Shown here in pieces: positions 8,657 to 18,065 of a stretch of 64,000 nucleotides of DNA. Below the pieces are notes generated by a model. The model was not told the origin of the DNA. It saw only the letters and a list, made by a program, of their open reading frames with translations, and ran no database searches. Position 1 is the first letter of the stretch. Every line of letters starts with the position of its first letter. This DNA comes from Tolypothrix sp. NIES-4075 (lineage in GTDB: Bacteria > Cyanobacteriota > Cyanobacteriia > Cyanobacteriales > Nostocaceae), in contig NZ_BDUC01000003.1 of NCBI RefSeq assembly GCF_002218085.1, positions 779,666 through 843,665 on the forward strand, in the 5' to 3' direction. A program made the translations under genes and the position numbers.

Positions 8657-9445
8657 ATGAAACAAACCATCATCCAAGTAGACGCCTTTACCGCCAAACC
8701 TTTTGCCGGCAATCCTGCCGCAGTCTGTGTATTATCAGCACCACAAGATGACATCTGGATGCAAAATGTTGCCCTAGAGATGAATCTTTCCGAAACGGCT
8801 TTTTTGCTACCACAAGCCGACGGATTCAATTTACGCTGGTTTACGCCATCTGTAGAAGTTGATTTGTGCGGTCATGCAACCTTAGCCAGCGCTCATGTAT
8901 TATGGTCAGAAGGACATTTATCGCCGGAAAAAACAGCGCAATTTTATACTCGCAGCGGATTGTTAACAGCGCAACTACAAGGTGAATGGATTGAATTAAA
9001 TTTTCCTAGCAAGCTGACAGAAACAGCAACCGCACCTGAAGAATTAACTAAAGCTTTGGGAGTTAAATTTAAATATGTAGGAAAAAATAACTTTGCCTAT
9101 TTAGTGGAAGTGGAATCTGAGGCGATCGCCCGCAACCTCAAACCAGATTTTACTCTATTAGAAACATTGTCTACCAAAGGTGTAATTGTCACCAGTCGCG
9201 CCGATACCGGAGAATATGATTTTGTCTCGCGCTTTTTTGCTCCGAAAGTTGGTATCAATGAAGACCCGGTTACAGGTTCTGCTCATTGTTGTCTCGCACC
9301 ATATTGGAGCGATCGCCTCGGTAAAAATGAATTCATCGCTTATCAAGCTTCAGCGCGAGGTGGAGTGGTGCGAGTTCGTCACGCCGGGGAACGAGTGTAT
9401 CTAAGCGGACAAGCAGTCACCGTTTTACGCGGTGAACTTTGCTAG
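8657..9445 (+). CDS. PhzF family isomerase/epimerase
   Basis: I place the start at ATG 8657 because the family N-terminus (MKQTIIQVDAFTAKPFAGNP) begins there; the 36 upstream residues in frame run through repeat-like DNA. The 262-residue product has the PhzF hallmarks: the FxGNPAAV motif near 17-23, catalytic-type Glu47 in NLSETAF, the DLCGHATLASAHVL stretch near 74-87, and EDPVTGSAHC near 205-214. PhzF proteins isomerise trans-2,3-dihydro-3-hydroxyanthranilate in phenazine producers, but most homologues, as presumably here, have other unknown substrates. No phenazine genes are nearby. Confidence 0.9.
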   Translation: MKQTIIQVDAFTAKPFAGNPAAVCVLSAPQDDIWMQNVALEMNLSETAFLLPQADGFNLRWFTPSVEVDLCGHATLASAHVLWSEGHLSPEKTAQFYTRSGLLTAQLQGEWIELNFPSKLTETATAPEELTKALGVKFKYVGKNNFAYLVEVESEAIARNLKPDFTLLETLSTKGVIVTSRADTGEYDFVSRFFAPKVGINEDPVTGSAHCCLAPYWSDRLGKNEFIAYQASARGGVVRVRHAGERVYLSGQAVTVLRGELC

Positions 9446-9470
9446 AAACTGAATTTCTTCTAAATTTCCG

Positions 9471-10073
9471 ATGACAAATCTTCTTGAAACCGAACGTTTA
9501 ATTGTTCGCAATTGGATACCCGAACAAGATGCAGAACAAGCCTTTGAGATTTACGGCGATCCGGAAGTAACGTACTTTCTGGGTAGCGTGTCTCGTCAAA
9601 CGAGCATTGAGTCACAACGTCAAAGGCTCAATAATATAATCGAGCGATACAGTCAATTTAACAATGGAACTGGTCATTGGGCTGTTGTGGAAAAAGAAAC
9701 TGCAACAGTTGTAGGAGCTATAATTCTTGCACAGCTACCCGATAGCGATCGCCAACCCACTAAAGATTATGAAATAGGTTGGCATCTTCGGCGGATTTCT
9801 TGGGGTAAAGGGTATGCAACAGAAGCAGGACGAAGTATGCTTTCCTATGGATTTGATGTTTTGCAATTGCCAGTAATTTATGCTGTCATCAAGCCAGAAA
9901 ATCATGCTTCAATCCGGGTAACACAGCGATTGGGGATGAAACCAATAGGGCGAACAAACAAATATTACGGTATTGAACTCCTCTTGTTTCAACTAAATGC
10001 ACTAGAAGGACGCTTGGACAAGGCAGACAAGGCAGACAAGGCAGACAACCAACCACTAACAACTAACAACTAA
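9471..10073 (+). CDS. GNAT family N-acetyltransferase (RimJ/RimL-like)
   Basis: The 200-residue protein opens with LLETERLIVRNW, the usual RimJ/RimL-type GNAT start. It has the acetyl-CoA-binding region EIGWHLRRISWGKGYATEAG (about 101-120) and the NHASIRVTQRLGMK stretch (about 144-157) typical of the family. It should transfer acetyl from acetyl-CoA to a protein N-terminus or a small amine; the substrate is unknown. The last about 17 residues (KADKADKADNQPLTTNN) are encoded by the start of a tandem repeat array, so the native stop has evidently been lost and the tail is repeat-derived. It lies 25 bp after the PhzF gene and may be co-transcribed. Confidence 0.88.
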   Translation: MTNLLETERLIVRNWIPEQDAEQAFEIYGDPEVTYFLGSVSRQTSIESQRQRLNNIIERYSQFNNGTGHWAVVEKETATVVGAIILAQLPDSDRQPTKDYEIGWHLRRISWGKGYATEAGRSMLSYGFDVLQLPVIYAVIKPENHASIRVTQRLGMKPIGRTNKYYGIELLLFQLNALEGRLDKADKADKADNQPLTTNN

Positions 10074-10112
10074 CAACCAACCACTAACAACCAACCACCA
10101 ACAACTAACAAA
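10020..10112. repeat. tandem repeats running from coding into intergenic DNA
   Basis: AAGGCAGAC units (about 10020-10047) pass into CAACTAA/CAACCAACCACTAA units (about 10050-10110). The first part is translated as the acetyltransferase tail; the rest fills the gap before the next ATG. Confidence 0.75.
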
Positions 10113-10118
10113 TGACCA

Positions 10119-11615
10119 ATGACTAAAAAATGGTTTTCGATAGGAATGGTAGGTGTATTTTTCCTATCACTTGCTTTGCGGTTTTGGGGACTAGGACGAT
10201 TTAATACTCTCGTATTTGATGAAGTTTACTTCGCTACATTTGGTAATAATTATCTCATTCACAAGCCATTTTTTAATGCTCACCCGCCGCTGAGTCAATA
10301 TATCATTGGCATTGGCATTTGGATTGGCAGTCACATTCCCTTTTGGCAAGAACAGGTAAATGGACTTGCAGGTTCGCTGCTAACACCTTGGAGTTATCGT
10401 TGGATAAATGCCCTTACTGGCTCATTTATTCCCTTAGTTGTTGCTGCAATTGCCTATCAGATAAGTCATCGTCGCAGCTTTGCTTTTTTGGCAGGTTTAT
10501 TTACAGCTTGTGATGGCATATTTCTGGTTGAGTCTCGCTATGCACTCAACAATATCTATATTGTTATTTTTGGTTTACTAGGGCAGTGGCTTTTATTATT
10601 GGCATTAGAAAAAGAAAGTAAAAAACGCACTTTTTGGTTAGTTTGTTCGGGTATTGGTTTTGGTGCATCAGCCGCTACTAAATGGAATGGTTTATGGTTT
10701 TTATTGGGCGCTTATTTCATTTGGATAACAGCTTGGTTAATTCGTTTGGTGCAGGCATTTTATTTGGCGAAAAATAAGCAGGTATTAGATGAATTTAACG
10801 TATCAGATAGTTATCGTGACGGCAATTCCAAATTAAATGCAGTTCAGACACCGCTGCAAAAATTAACGCAGCTAAATGTTTTTCAGATGCTGTTTTTTTT
10901 AGGAATTATCCCCGCTTTTATTTACAGCGTCATCTGGATTCCCCACCTTCAACTAGATAAAAGGTTCGACTTTATCAAAGTACATCAGGAAATTTTGAAG
11001 TTTCACTTGCAATTAGGTGGCAATACTCCTGATGTGCATCCTTACTGTGCTGCGTGGTACAAATGGCCCTTGATGACTCGACCAATGGCGTATTATTATC
11101 AAACGGCTTTAAGTTTAAATGAACCGCTACCTGTAATGGGACCACCTTTACCCCCCGGAACAGCGAAAGTTATTTATGATGTTCATGCGATGGGTAATCC
11201 TTTTTTGTGGTGGTTTGGTCTGGCTAGTTTGTTATTTTTAGTCGGGATAATAGTCTGGCAATTTGTCAAGTTTTTGGTGAAGCCAAAGCGTTTTTCTGCT
11301 GCACCTATTTGTGTTGATACTTGGATTGCTTTATTTTTAGTTTTAAATTATCTGGCAAATTTATTACCTTGGGTAGAAGTGACGCGGTGCGCTTTTATCT
11401 ATCATTATATGCCTGCTGTGGTGTTTACATTTTTAGCGATCGCCTGGTTTGTAGACCAGTGTATCCGCAGTTATCACTTATATCTTCGCGCTGTCGGTGT
11501 CACCATCACCTTCATCATTCTAGTTGCCTTTGTTTTCTGGATGCCGATTTATTTGGGTTTACCCCTTTCTCCTGACGCTTATAAATTGCGAATGTGGTTT
11601 AACTCGTGGATTTAA
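10119..11615 (+). CDS. PMT-type (dolichyl-phosphate-mannose--protein mannosyltransferase family) glycosyltransferase
   Basis: This 498-residue polytopic membrane protein has about 10 hydrophobic segments. After the first one comes the FDEVYFATFG segment (about 32-42), with the acidic Asp-Glu of the GT39/PMT family, and then HPPLSQYIIGIG (about 54-65). The second half contains the conserved WVEVTRCAFIYHYMP stretch near 422-436. Bacterial members transfer mannose from a polyprenyl-phosphate carrier to secreted proteins or envelope glycans at the outer face of the inner membrane. Donor and acceptor here are unknown. The start ATG lies at the end of a repeat array. Confidence 0.85.
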   Translation: MTKKWFSIGMVGVFFLSLALRFWGLGRFNTLVFDEVYFATFGNNYLIHKPFFNAHPPLSQYIIGIGIWIGSHIPFWQEQVNGLAGSLLTPWSYRWINALTGSFIPLVVAAIAYQISHRRSFAFLAGLFTACDGIFLVESRYALNNIYIVIFGLLGQWLLLLALEKESKKRTFWLVCSGIGFGASAATKWNGLWFLLGAYFIWITAWLIRLVQAFYLAKNKQVLDEFNVSDSYRDGNSKLNAVQTPLQKLTQLNVFQMLFFLGIIPAFIYSVIWIPHLQLDKRFDFIKVHQEILKFHLQLGGNTPDVHPYCAAWYKWPLMTRPMAYYYQTALSLNEPLPVMGPPLPPGTAKVIYDVHAMGNPFLWWFGLASLLFLVGIIVWQFVKFLVKPKRFSAAPICVDTWIALFLVLNYLANLLPWVEVTRCAFIYHYMPAVVFTFLAIAWFVDQCIRSYHLYLRAVGVTITFIILVAFVFWMPIYLGLPLSPDAYKLRMWFNSWI

Positions 11616-11850
11616 AACAGTAAAGAGTCATAACTTATAACTTCGTATAAATACTTCACAAATCATAACTTTTAACTTGAGTGACTGCTCTACATTATTT
11701 AATAATTCTTATGTGTGGGCAGATTTGTTGCTTGTTACACTACAAAAACGCAAGCATTAAACATTGTTTATGCAAGGAAATTTTCGAGATCTTAAATTAC
11801 ATCAAAATTTATCGATTATTAATGCTGACAAATAAAAGAGGACAACGATT
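11616..11850. other. promoter region of the phytochrome operon
   Basis: A 235-bp AT-rich gap between co-directional genes. A GAGG site lies about 8 bases before the phytochrome ATG. I see no clear terminator. Confidence 0.4.
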
Positions 11851-14154
11851 ATGACAATAGAATTACCAGAAATAAGTATTAATGTAACTAGCTTGAAAGA
11901 AGCACCGATTCATATATCTAGCCAAATTCAACCTCACGGAGTCCTTTTAGTTTTAACAGATGACTTAAAAATATTACAAACTAGCAGTAATACATCAAAG
12001 ATTTTCGGAATTTCCCCCGAAAGGATGTTGGAGAAACAATTAGAAGACTTACTTGATTCATTTCAAGTAGAGAGAATTAAAGCCGGACTCGCAGAAGAAA
12101 ATCTTGATTTAATCAATCCCACAAAAATTTGGGTGAGAAAAAAAGGTGATGAATACGTAGCATTTGATGCAATTTTTCACCGCAATAAAGAGGGATTTTT
12201 AATTCTCGAATTAGAACCTACTACTTCTCAGGAAAATATTCCATTTTTAAGCTTTTATCATTTAGCTAGAGCATCTATCAACAAACTGGAAGCAACATCA
12301 AATTTGCGTGACTTCTCTCAAATAATTGTCCAGGAAGTCAGAAAAGTCACTGGATTTGACAGAGTGATGCTATATAAATTTGATGACGATGGTCATGGTT
12401 CCGTCATCGCTGAAGAAAAAATAGAAAGTATGGAATCATACTTAGGTTTGCACTATCCAGAGTCAGATATTCCTAAACCAGCGAGAAAATTATTCGTTTC
12501 AAATTCAATTAGATTAATACCGGATGCAAACTCTCAACCTACACAAATTTTCCCTGTTAATAATCCGGTTAACCAACGTCCGCTTGATTTAACTAACTCG
12601 ATTCTCAGAAGCGCTTCTCCTTGTCATATAGAGTATTTGCACAATATGGGAGTGGGTGCTTCTTTGACGATTTCTTTGATTAAAGAAGGAAAGCTTTGGG
12701 GACTAATTGCTTGTCACCATCAGTCACCTAAATACGTTTCTTTCGAGTTACGAAAAGCTTGCGAATTTTTGGGACGATTAATCTTTTCAGAAATTTCTGT
12801 AAAAGAAGAAACTGAAGATTACGACTATCGCATGAAGTTGACATATATTCAATCAGCTTTGATTGATTACATGTCCCAAGAAGAAAACTTTATTGATGGT
12901 TTAGTTAAGCACGAGCCAAATATTCTCGAATTGACGAGCGCTCAAGGTGCAGCCGTTTGTTTTGGAGAAAAATGCACGTTAATAGGTGAAACTCCCAGCG
13001 AAGAAGATTTGAATTTTTTAGTCCAATGGCTAAAGAATAACGTTGATGAAGAAGTTTTCTATACAGATTCTTTGCCACACATTTATCCAGATGCGGAAAG
13101 ATATAAGAACGTCGCCAGTGGTTTGTTAGCGATTCCTATTTCTAAGCGAAATTATGTTTTGTGGTTTCGTCCAGAAGTAATTCAAACTGTTAATTGGGGT
13201 GGCGATCCTAATAATGCGTTTGAGGTAAATCAGTCACAGGGAAATGTCCGTCTGTGTCCGCGTAAATCTTTTGAATTGTGGAAAGAAACAGTTCGGTTAA
13301 CGTCTTTACCCTGGAAATATGTAGAAATAAAAGCAGCATTAGAACTGAGAAAAGCGATTGTAAATATTGTCTTGCGACAAGCTGATGAGCTTGCCCAGTT
13401 AGCTCACGATTTAGAACGTTCTAATGCTGAATTGAAAAAGTTTGCTTATGTCGCTTCTCATGACTTGCAAGAACCGCTCAATCAAGTAGCGAATTATGTG
13501 CAATTATTGGAGATGCGCTATCACGAAGAACTTGACGAAGATGCCAAGGAATTCATCAATTTTACTGTAGAAGGTGTCAGCCTAATGCAGACGCTAATTG
13601 ATGACGTGTTGGCATATTCTAAAGTGGATATGCAAGCGATTGATTTTGAGTTAACTGAGGTGAACACAGCTTTAGTGCGTGCGTTAGGCAGTTTGCGGGG
13701 ACGCATTGGGGAAACTAAAGCCGTGATTACCCATGAAGAAATGCCAAGCATCATGGCTGACAGCACGCAACTGATGCAGTTGTTTCAGAATTTGATTGGT
13801 AACGCGATTAAATTCCGCAGCGACAAGTTGCCAGAAATTCATATTGCTGCTTCTCGGCTAGAAGATGATTGGCTATTTTCAGTGCGAGATAATGGAATTG
13901 GCATCGATCCACAGTTTAGCGATCGCATTTTTGTGATTTTCCAACGCTTGCACACACGGGATGAATATCCCGGCACAGGTATGGGTTTAGCTATCTGTAA
14001 GAAAATAGTCGAATGTCACCGGGGACGGATCTGGGTAGAGTCCCAACCGGGTGAAGGGGCAACCTTCTACTTTACGATTCCAGTCAGAGGACGCGATCGT
14101 GAGCGCAGAAACGGAAGAAAAGCACAAAACCATCTTTTTGGTAGAGGACAATAA
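11851..14154 (+). CDS. phytochrome histidine kinase (PAS-GAF-PHY-HisKA-HATPase)
   Basis: The 767-residue red/far-red photoreceptor kinase has a PAS domain (about 18-120) with IHISSQIQPHGVLLVL, a GAF domain (about 135-310) with HYPESDIP, and a PHY domain (about 325-500) with the tongue elements WGGDP and PRKSFELW. Cys258 in SPCHIEYL aligns with the bilin-binding Cys of Cph1, while the N-terminal Cys of bacteriophytochromes is absent. This predicts a phycocyanobilin (or PCB-like) adduct rather than biliverdin. The output is HisKA with His537 in SHDLQEPL and an HATPase_c domain with DNGIGI and GTGMGLAI. Its 3' end overlaps the next gene, a response regulator, as in cph1-rcp1 pairs. Confidence 0.95.
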   Translation: MTIELPEISINVTSLKEAPIHISSQIQPHGVLLVLTDDLKILQTSSNTSKIFGISPERMLEKQLEDLLDSFQVERIKAGLAEENLDLINPTKIWVRKKGDEYVAFDAIFHRNKEGFLILELEPTTSQENIPFLSFYHLARASINKLEATSNLRDFSQIIVQEVRKVTGFDRVMLYKFDDDGHGSVIAEEKIESMESYLGLHYPESDIPKPARKLFVSNSIRLIPDANSQPTQIFPVNNPVNQRPLDLTNSILRSASPCHIEYLHNMGVGASLTISLIKEGKLWGLIACHHQSPKYVSFELRKACEFLGRLIFSEISVKEETEDYDYRMKLTYIQSALIDYMSQEENFIDGLVKHEPNILELTSAQGAAVCFGEKCTLIGETPSEEDLNFLVQWLKNNVDEEVFYTDSLPHIYPDAERYKNVASGLLAIPISKRNYVLWFRPEVIQTVNWGGDPNNAFEVNQSQGNVRLCPRKSFELWKETVRLTSLPWKYVEIKAALELRKAIVNIVLRQADELAQLAHDLERSNAELKKFAYVASHDLQEPLNQVANYVQLLEMRYHEELDEDAKEFINFTVEGVSLMQTLIDDVLAYSKVDMQAIDFELTEVNTALVRALGSLRGRIGETKAVITHEEMPSIMADSTQLMQLFQNLIGNAIKFRSDKLPEIHIAASRLEDDWLFSVRDNGIGIDPQFSDRIFVIFQRLHTRDEYPGTGMGLAICKKIVECHRGRIWVESQPGEGATFYFTIPVRGRDRERRNGRKAQNHLFGRGQ

Positions 14155-14545
14155 AGCCGATATCCGGTTAATTAAAGAAGCCTTAAAAAACAGCTTGGTG
14201 CCGCACGAGGTCGTAACGGCTAGAGATGGCATGGACGCAATGGCTTATTTACGTCAAGAAGGTGAGTATGCTAATGCAACTCGCCCCGACCTCATCCTGC
14301 TAGATTTAAACTTGCCCAAAAAAGATGGTCGAGAAGTCCTAGCAGAAATTAAAACCGACCCCAAGCTCAAACGCATTCCCGTGGTAGTGCTGACAACTTC
14401 CAGAAACGAGGATGACATTTTATACAGTTACGACTGGCATGTAAATTGCTACATCACCAAATCGCGTAACATCAGCGAACTATTCCAAATCGTCAAGGGA
14501 ATTGAAGAATTTTGGCTCTCTACCGCTACCTTGCCACGGGAGTGA
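14099..14545 (+). CDS. Rcp1-like single-domain response regulator
   Basis: I choose GTG 14099 as start: AGAGG lies 8 bases upstream (14086-14090) and the receiver domain begins soon after. An upstream in-frame ATG at 14051 would add 16 residues translated from the kinase's coding DNA. The 148-residue product is a receiver domain only: acidic pocket Glu16-Asp17, phospho-acceptor Asp69 in LLDLNLPKKDG, VVLTTS, and the conserved Lys in YITKSRN. The ELFQIVKGIEEFWL C-terminus is typical of Rcp1, the partner of cyanobacterial phytochromes. It overlaps the kinase gene by 56 bp, which strongly suggests translational coupling and a cognate pair. It has no DNA-binding domain, so it must act through protein partners. 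Confidence 0.93.
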   Translation: MSAETEEKHKTIFLVEDNKADIRLIKEALKNSLVPHEVVTARDGMDAMAYLRQEGEYANATRPDLILLDLNLPKKDGREVLAEIKTDPKLKRIPVVVLTTSRNEDDILYSYDWHVNCYITKSRNISELFQIVKGIEEFWLSTATLPRE

Positions 14546-14586
14546 GGGGGGAGTGGAAGAGGGGGGACAAGGGGACAAAGGGACTT

Positions 14587-14620
14587 TTGTACAGACGCCA
14601 GGAACATCGCGTCTGTACAA
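14587..14620. terminator. inverted repeat between the response regulator and hybrid kinase
   Basis: Perfect 12-bp arms TTGTACAGACGC (14587-14598) and GCGTCTGTACAA (14609-14620). It belongs to the dispersed GTAGAGACGC-like family and could attenuate read-through, though it lacks a U-tract. Confidence 0.5.
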
Positions 14621-14666
14621 CTCCTAACTCTTGAAGCACTTACTATTTTCCAGGGGGTGAAATCAG

Positions 14667-15848
14667 GTGGTTATACCTGGAAGCTCTTTAAAAATATTGT
14701 TAATTGAGGACAATCTGGCAGAAGCTAGGTTGTTACAAGAGTTTCTGATGCAAACCCAGTCCAAACAGTTTAATTTACTGCATGTCAAACGATTGGGGGA
14801 AGCTGTTAAAGAACTAAATAAATCGACTTACGATGTTATTTTGCTGGATTTAACTTTACCTGACAGCGAAGGATTGTCATCTCTGCCGATTTTGATTAAT
14901 CTTGTGCCAAGTGTACCGATTGTGGTATTAACGAATACGAACGACGAAAAATTAGCTATTGAAGCAGTTCGTCGGGGAGCGCAAGATTATCTAGTCAAGC
15001 GACATGTGAGTGTGGATGTGTTGGTGCGATCGCTATGTTATGCGATCGAGCGCAAGCAGGTTTTGGAAACATTACGCGCTGATAATCAAACTTTAGAAAC
15101 TCGCGTTCAAGAAAGAACAAACGAACTGGTAAAAGCTAAAGAAATCAATCAGTTCAAATCTGAATTTGTCTCCATGCTTTCTCACGATATCCGCAATCCT
15201 TTAAATACTATCCTTTTAGCTGCTGGATTGCTGCAAAATGATGACGACAAAGTAACTAAGGAGAAAAAACTCTCTCATTATCAGATGATTCGCTCCGCTA
15301 TCAAAAATATGGCGCATCTGTTGGATGAAGCTTCATTCATCGGCAAAGCTGATTCAGATAAACTTGAATGTCAATTAATGCCGATGAATTTGGAAGGTTT
15401 CTGCCGCGAAATAGTTGCAGAAAATCAATTAGCTGCTAATGAGAAATTTCTTAGTCTGATTTTTACAACTCAGGGTGAATTGAAAGAAGTTGTAGCCGAT
15501 GAAAGTTTGCTACGGCACATTTTGGGTAATTTACTTAACAATGCTATTAAATATTCATTACCGAGCGGTACAGTTTTATTTGAATTAATTCGTCAAGAAA
15601 AAAAAGTAATTTTCCGCATTCAAGATTCGGGAATTGGCATTCCTAAAGAAGACCAAAAGCAACTTTTTCAACCTTTTCATCGAGCCGATAATGTTGGGAA
15701 AATTCCTGGCACTGGTTTGGGATTAGCGATTGTGAAAAAGTGTGTAGAAAGACATAAAGGTGAGATTTCAGTTAGTAGTGAAGTTGGAGTAGGCACGACT
15801 TTTACTGTCACTTTGCCGTTGATAAGTGCTGAAGCTGTTAATAGTTAA
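14667..15848 (+). CDS. receiver-histidine kinase hybrid (REC-HisKA-HATPase)
   Basis: The 393-residue protein starts at a GTG preceded by CAGGGGGTG. The receiver domain (about 8-125) has LLIEDN, phospho-acceptor Asp61 in LLDLTLP, and DYLVKRH. A coiled-coil linker (about 132-165) leads to HisKA with His173 in LSHDIRNPLN and an HATPase_c domain with DSGIGIP and GTGLGLAI. Such REC-first kinases act as intermediates that receive phosphate and in turn control a kinase output. Its position 120 bp after the phytochrome/Rcp1 pair suggests it belongs to the same light pathway, but that is inferred from order only. Confidence 0.92.
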   Translation: MVIPGSSLKILLIEDNLAEARLLQEFLMQTQSKQFNLLHVKRLGEAVKELNKSTYDVILLDLTLPDSEGLSSLPILINLVPSVPIVVLTNTNDEKLAIEAVRRGAQDYLVKRHVSVDVLVRSLCYAIERKQVLETLRADNQTLETRVQERTNELVKAKEINQFKSEFVSMLSHDIRNPLNTILLAAGLLQNDDDKVTKEKKLSHYQMIRSAIKNMAHLLDEASFIGKADSDKLECQLMPMNLEGFCREIVAENQLAANEKFLSLIFTTQGELKEVVADESLLRHILGNLLNNAIKYSLPSGTVLFELIRQEKKVIFRIQDSGIGIPKEDQKQLFQPFHRADNVGKIPGTGLGLAIVKKCVERHKGEISVSSEVGVGTTFTVTLPLISAEAVNS

Positions 15849-15975
15849 CTTCTAAAATTATGATTTCGTAGTGAGCGATTTATCGCTCTGGGCAAGCATT
15901 TTAAGGACGCGCATTCCTTACTACGATTAGTTCTCCTACTTAATATTATTTCTTTGTTGTAGTAAGGAATGCTGA

Positions 15976-16629
15976 TTAACTGCTGACTCTTGTAAACAAA
16001 GCGCGATAAACAGGTTCACCCCGCGACAGCACATATTCTTCCCTTTCAGTAGAGACTGGTAGCGGGTTTTCAGCTAGCCATTCTTCAGCATGTTGTTTAA
16101 CAAAAGCTGGATGTTCGGTAAAGCGATCGCACATTTCCTCTGCCACAAACTTAATATCCGATTGCAAAAATACCGTTCCCCCAGGTGCGAGATAATTCGC
16201 CAATTCTGCGACTAATTCCGGTTGTACAACTCGTCGTTTCGCGTGACGATTTTTAAACCACGGATCGGGAAATTGAATTGTGACGCGCTGTAGACTTTTA
16301 TTAGGGAGAGAAGATAAAAGCGAGGATACTGAATTATTTACATTACAAAATAAATAATGCAGATTAATTAAACCCAACTCTTCACGCAATTTATTCGCGT
16401 CAATTACCAAAGGTTCGCGAATTTCCAAACCAAGAAAATTCCAGTTAGTTTCTAACTGTGCCATACTCAATAAAAACCGTCCTCGTGCAGAACCAATATC
16501 TAAATGAAGCGGTTGGTTTAGCTGAGGATAAACTTTTCCCCATTCTATAGGATTCGCTGGTGTTTGATACTTTTTTGCTAATGGGTTTACATGTTGACGG
16601 ACTCGACGAACTCGCAATGCCAAAATCAA
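15976..16629 (-). CDS. trmB: tRNA (guanine-N7-)-methyltransferase
   Basis: The 217-residue SAM-dependent enzyme methylates G46 in tRNA variable loops. The SAM site LHLDIGSARGRFLL is near 42-55, and the family signature RVTIQFPDPWFKNRHAKRR near 115-133 is intact. The Asp-Pro-Trp core supports TrmB rather than another methyltransferase. The length is normal. It is convergent with the receiver-kinase gene across a repeat-bearing gap and divergent from the phosphoesterase gene. Confidence 0.95.
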   Translation of the reverse strand: MILALRVRRVRQHVNPLAKKYQTPANPIEWGKVYPQLNQPLHLDIGSARGRFLLSMAQLETNWNFLGLEIREPLVIDANKLREELGLINLHYLFCNVNNSVSSLLSSLPNKSLQRVTIQFPDPWFKNRHAKRRVVQPELVAELANYLAPGGTVFLQSDIKFVAEEMCDRFTEHPAFVKQHAEEWLAENPLPVSTEREEYVLSRGEPVYRALFTRVSS

Positions 16630-16866
16630 CTCTCCTTTCAGTTAATCAAACAGAATTCAAAAGTCAGAATTACGGATGAAAAATAAATAATATCTTATTT
16701 ATTCAATTAACTACTAACAACCACCAATTACCAATTACCAACCACGAATTACCCAATTTGTATATAAATATTAAGCGCGATCGCTTCTACGCAGCAGGAC
16801 AAAGCAAGAGTTATACTTCTCTCAAAAGAGCTTTTTTAGTTTGTTTTTAACATTCTCCTTACTTCA

Positions 16867-17967
16867 ATGACTCTAAATTTTCGCTTTGCCGTAGTCAGCG
16901 ACTTACACCTTGCGCTTCCCCACACAATCTGGAATCATCCCAGCCGATTTCATTTGGTGGAAGTCAGCATCCCAGCGTTTGAAAGTGTATTGGAACACTT
17001 AACACAACTGAATTTAGATTTCCTCTTACTTCCAGGAGATTTAACCCAACACGGTGAACCAGAAAATCATATTTGGTTGCAAAAACGTTTGGCTGAATTA
17101 CCTTTTCCAGTCTACGTTGTTCCTGGCAATCATGATGTTCCTGTTCTCACAGCAGATGAACAATCAATTAGTTTTGCCGATTTTCCACTTTATTATCGCA
17201 AGTTTGGTTATGACGATCCCGAACAACTTTACTACACTTGTCAGTTGCTACCTGGAGTCAGGCTGATTGGTTTGAATTCTAACTCTTTTAATGACCAAGG
17301 TCAGCAAGTAGGGCGTTTAGACACTCAACAACTAAATTGGCTAGAAGAGGTCTTAGCAGCAGCAAATGATGAATTAGTATTGGTAATGGTGCATCACAAT
17401 GTTGTTGAGCATTTGCCTAACCAATCGCGTCACCCAATGGCAAATCGCTATATGTTGGAAAATGCACCACAATTGTTGCAGATACTAAAGCGCTACAAAG
17501 TTAGTTTAGTATTTACAGGACATTTGCACGTTCAAGATGTTGCTTACTCAGAAGGTGTATACGATATAACCACAGGTTCTTTAGTCAGCTATCCACATCC
17601 ATATCGCGTATTAAAGTTTCATCGGGATAATCACGGAAGAGATTGGTTGCAAATTGGCTCGCATCGAGTGGAATCAGTACCGGATTTCCCGAAATTGCAA
17701 CAAACCTCACGAAAATGGATGGGCGATCGCTCTCTTCCCTTTTTACTCAAACTGCTGACTTTGCCTCCCTTAAACTTACCATCAGCCCAGGCAGAAGAAC
17801 TAGCCCCGAATTTGCGAGACTTCTGGGCAAATATTGCCGGTGGGGATGCTTTATTTGACTACAACAATTTTCCACCAGAAGTAAGCCGCTACTTTCAAAA
17901 ATATGGCGCGATCGCCACTTCTGGCACACCTGCTCTTATAGATAACAACAGCACCCTACTGTTGTAG
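16867..17967 (+). CDS. calcineurin-like metallophosphoesterase
   Basis: All five metal-binding blocks of the family are present in this 366-residue protein: VSDLHLA near residue 9, LPGDLTQHGEPE near 57, VPGNHDVP near 85, VMVHHN near 175, and FTGHLHVQD near 217. The spacing resembles CpdA/GpdQ-type class III cyclic-nucleotide phosphodiesterases, so a dinuclear-metal phosphodiesterase is likely; the true substrate is not decided by sequence. The C-terminal about 120 residues are an extension of unknown fold. No signal peptide. Confidence 0.88.
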   Translation: MTLNFRFAVVSDLHLALPHTIWNHPSRFHLVEVSIPAFESVLEHLTQLNLDFLLLPGDLTQHGEPENHIWLQKRLAELPFPVYVVPGNHDVPVLTADEQSISFADFPLYYRKFGYDDPEQLYYTCQLLPGVRLIGLNSNSFNDQGQQVGRLDTQQLNWLEEVLAAANDELVLVMVHHNVVEHLPNQSRHPMANRYMLENAPQLLQILKRYKVSLVFTGHLHVQDVAYSEGVYDITTGSLVSYPHPYRVLKFHRDNHGRDWLQIGSHRVESVPDFPKLQQTSRKWMGDRSLPFLLKLLTLPPLNLPSAQAEELAPNLRDFWANIAGGDALFDYNNFPPEVSRYFQKYGAIATSGTPALIDNNSTLLL

Positions 17968-18065
17968 AAGAGAGGGGGAGAGGGGGAGTGGGGAGTGGTC
18001 AAGGGTCAATGGTCAATAGACTTTTGACTTTTGACTTTGACTTTCTACTCCCCACTTTCTACTCC
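17968..18065. repeat. G-rich and CTTTTGA short repeats
   Basis: GAGGGGGA/GTGGGGAGT units followed by TTTTGACTT units and a C-rich mirror (CTCCCCAC, TACTCCC) fill the gap between two convergent genes; the two halves are partly complementary and could form a hairpin. Confidence 0.6.
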
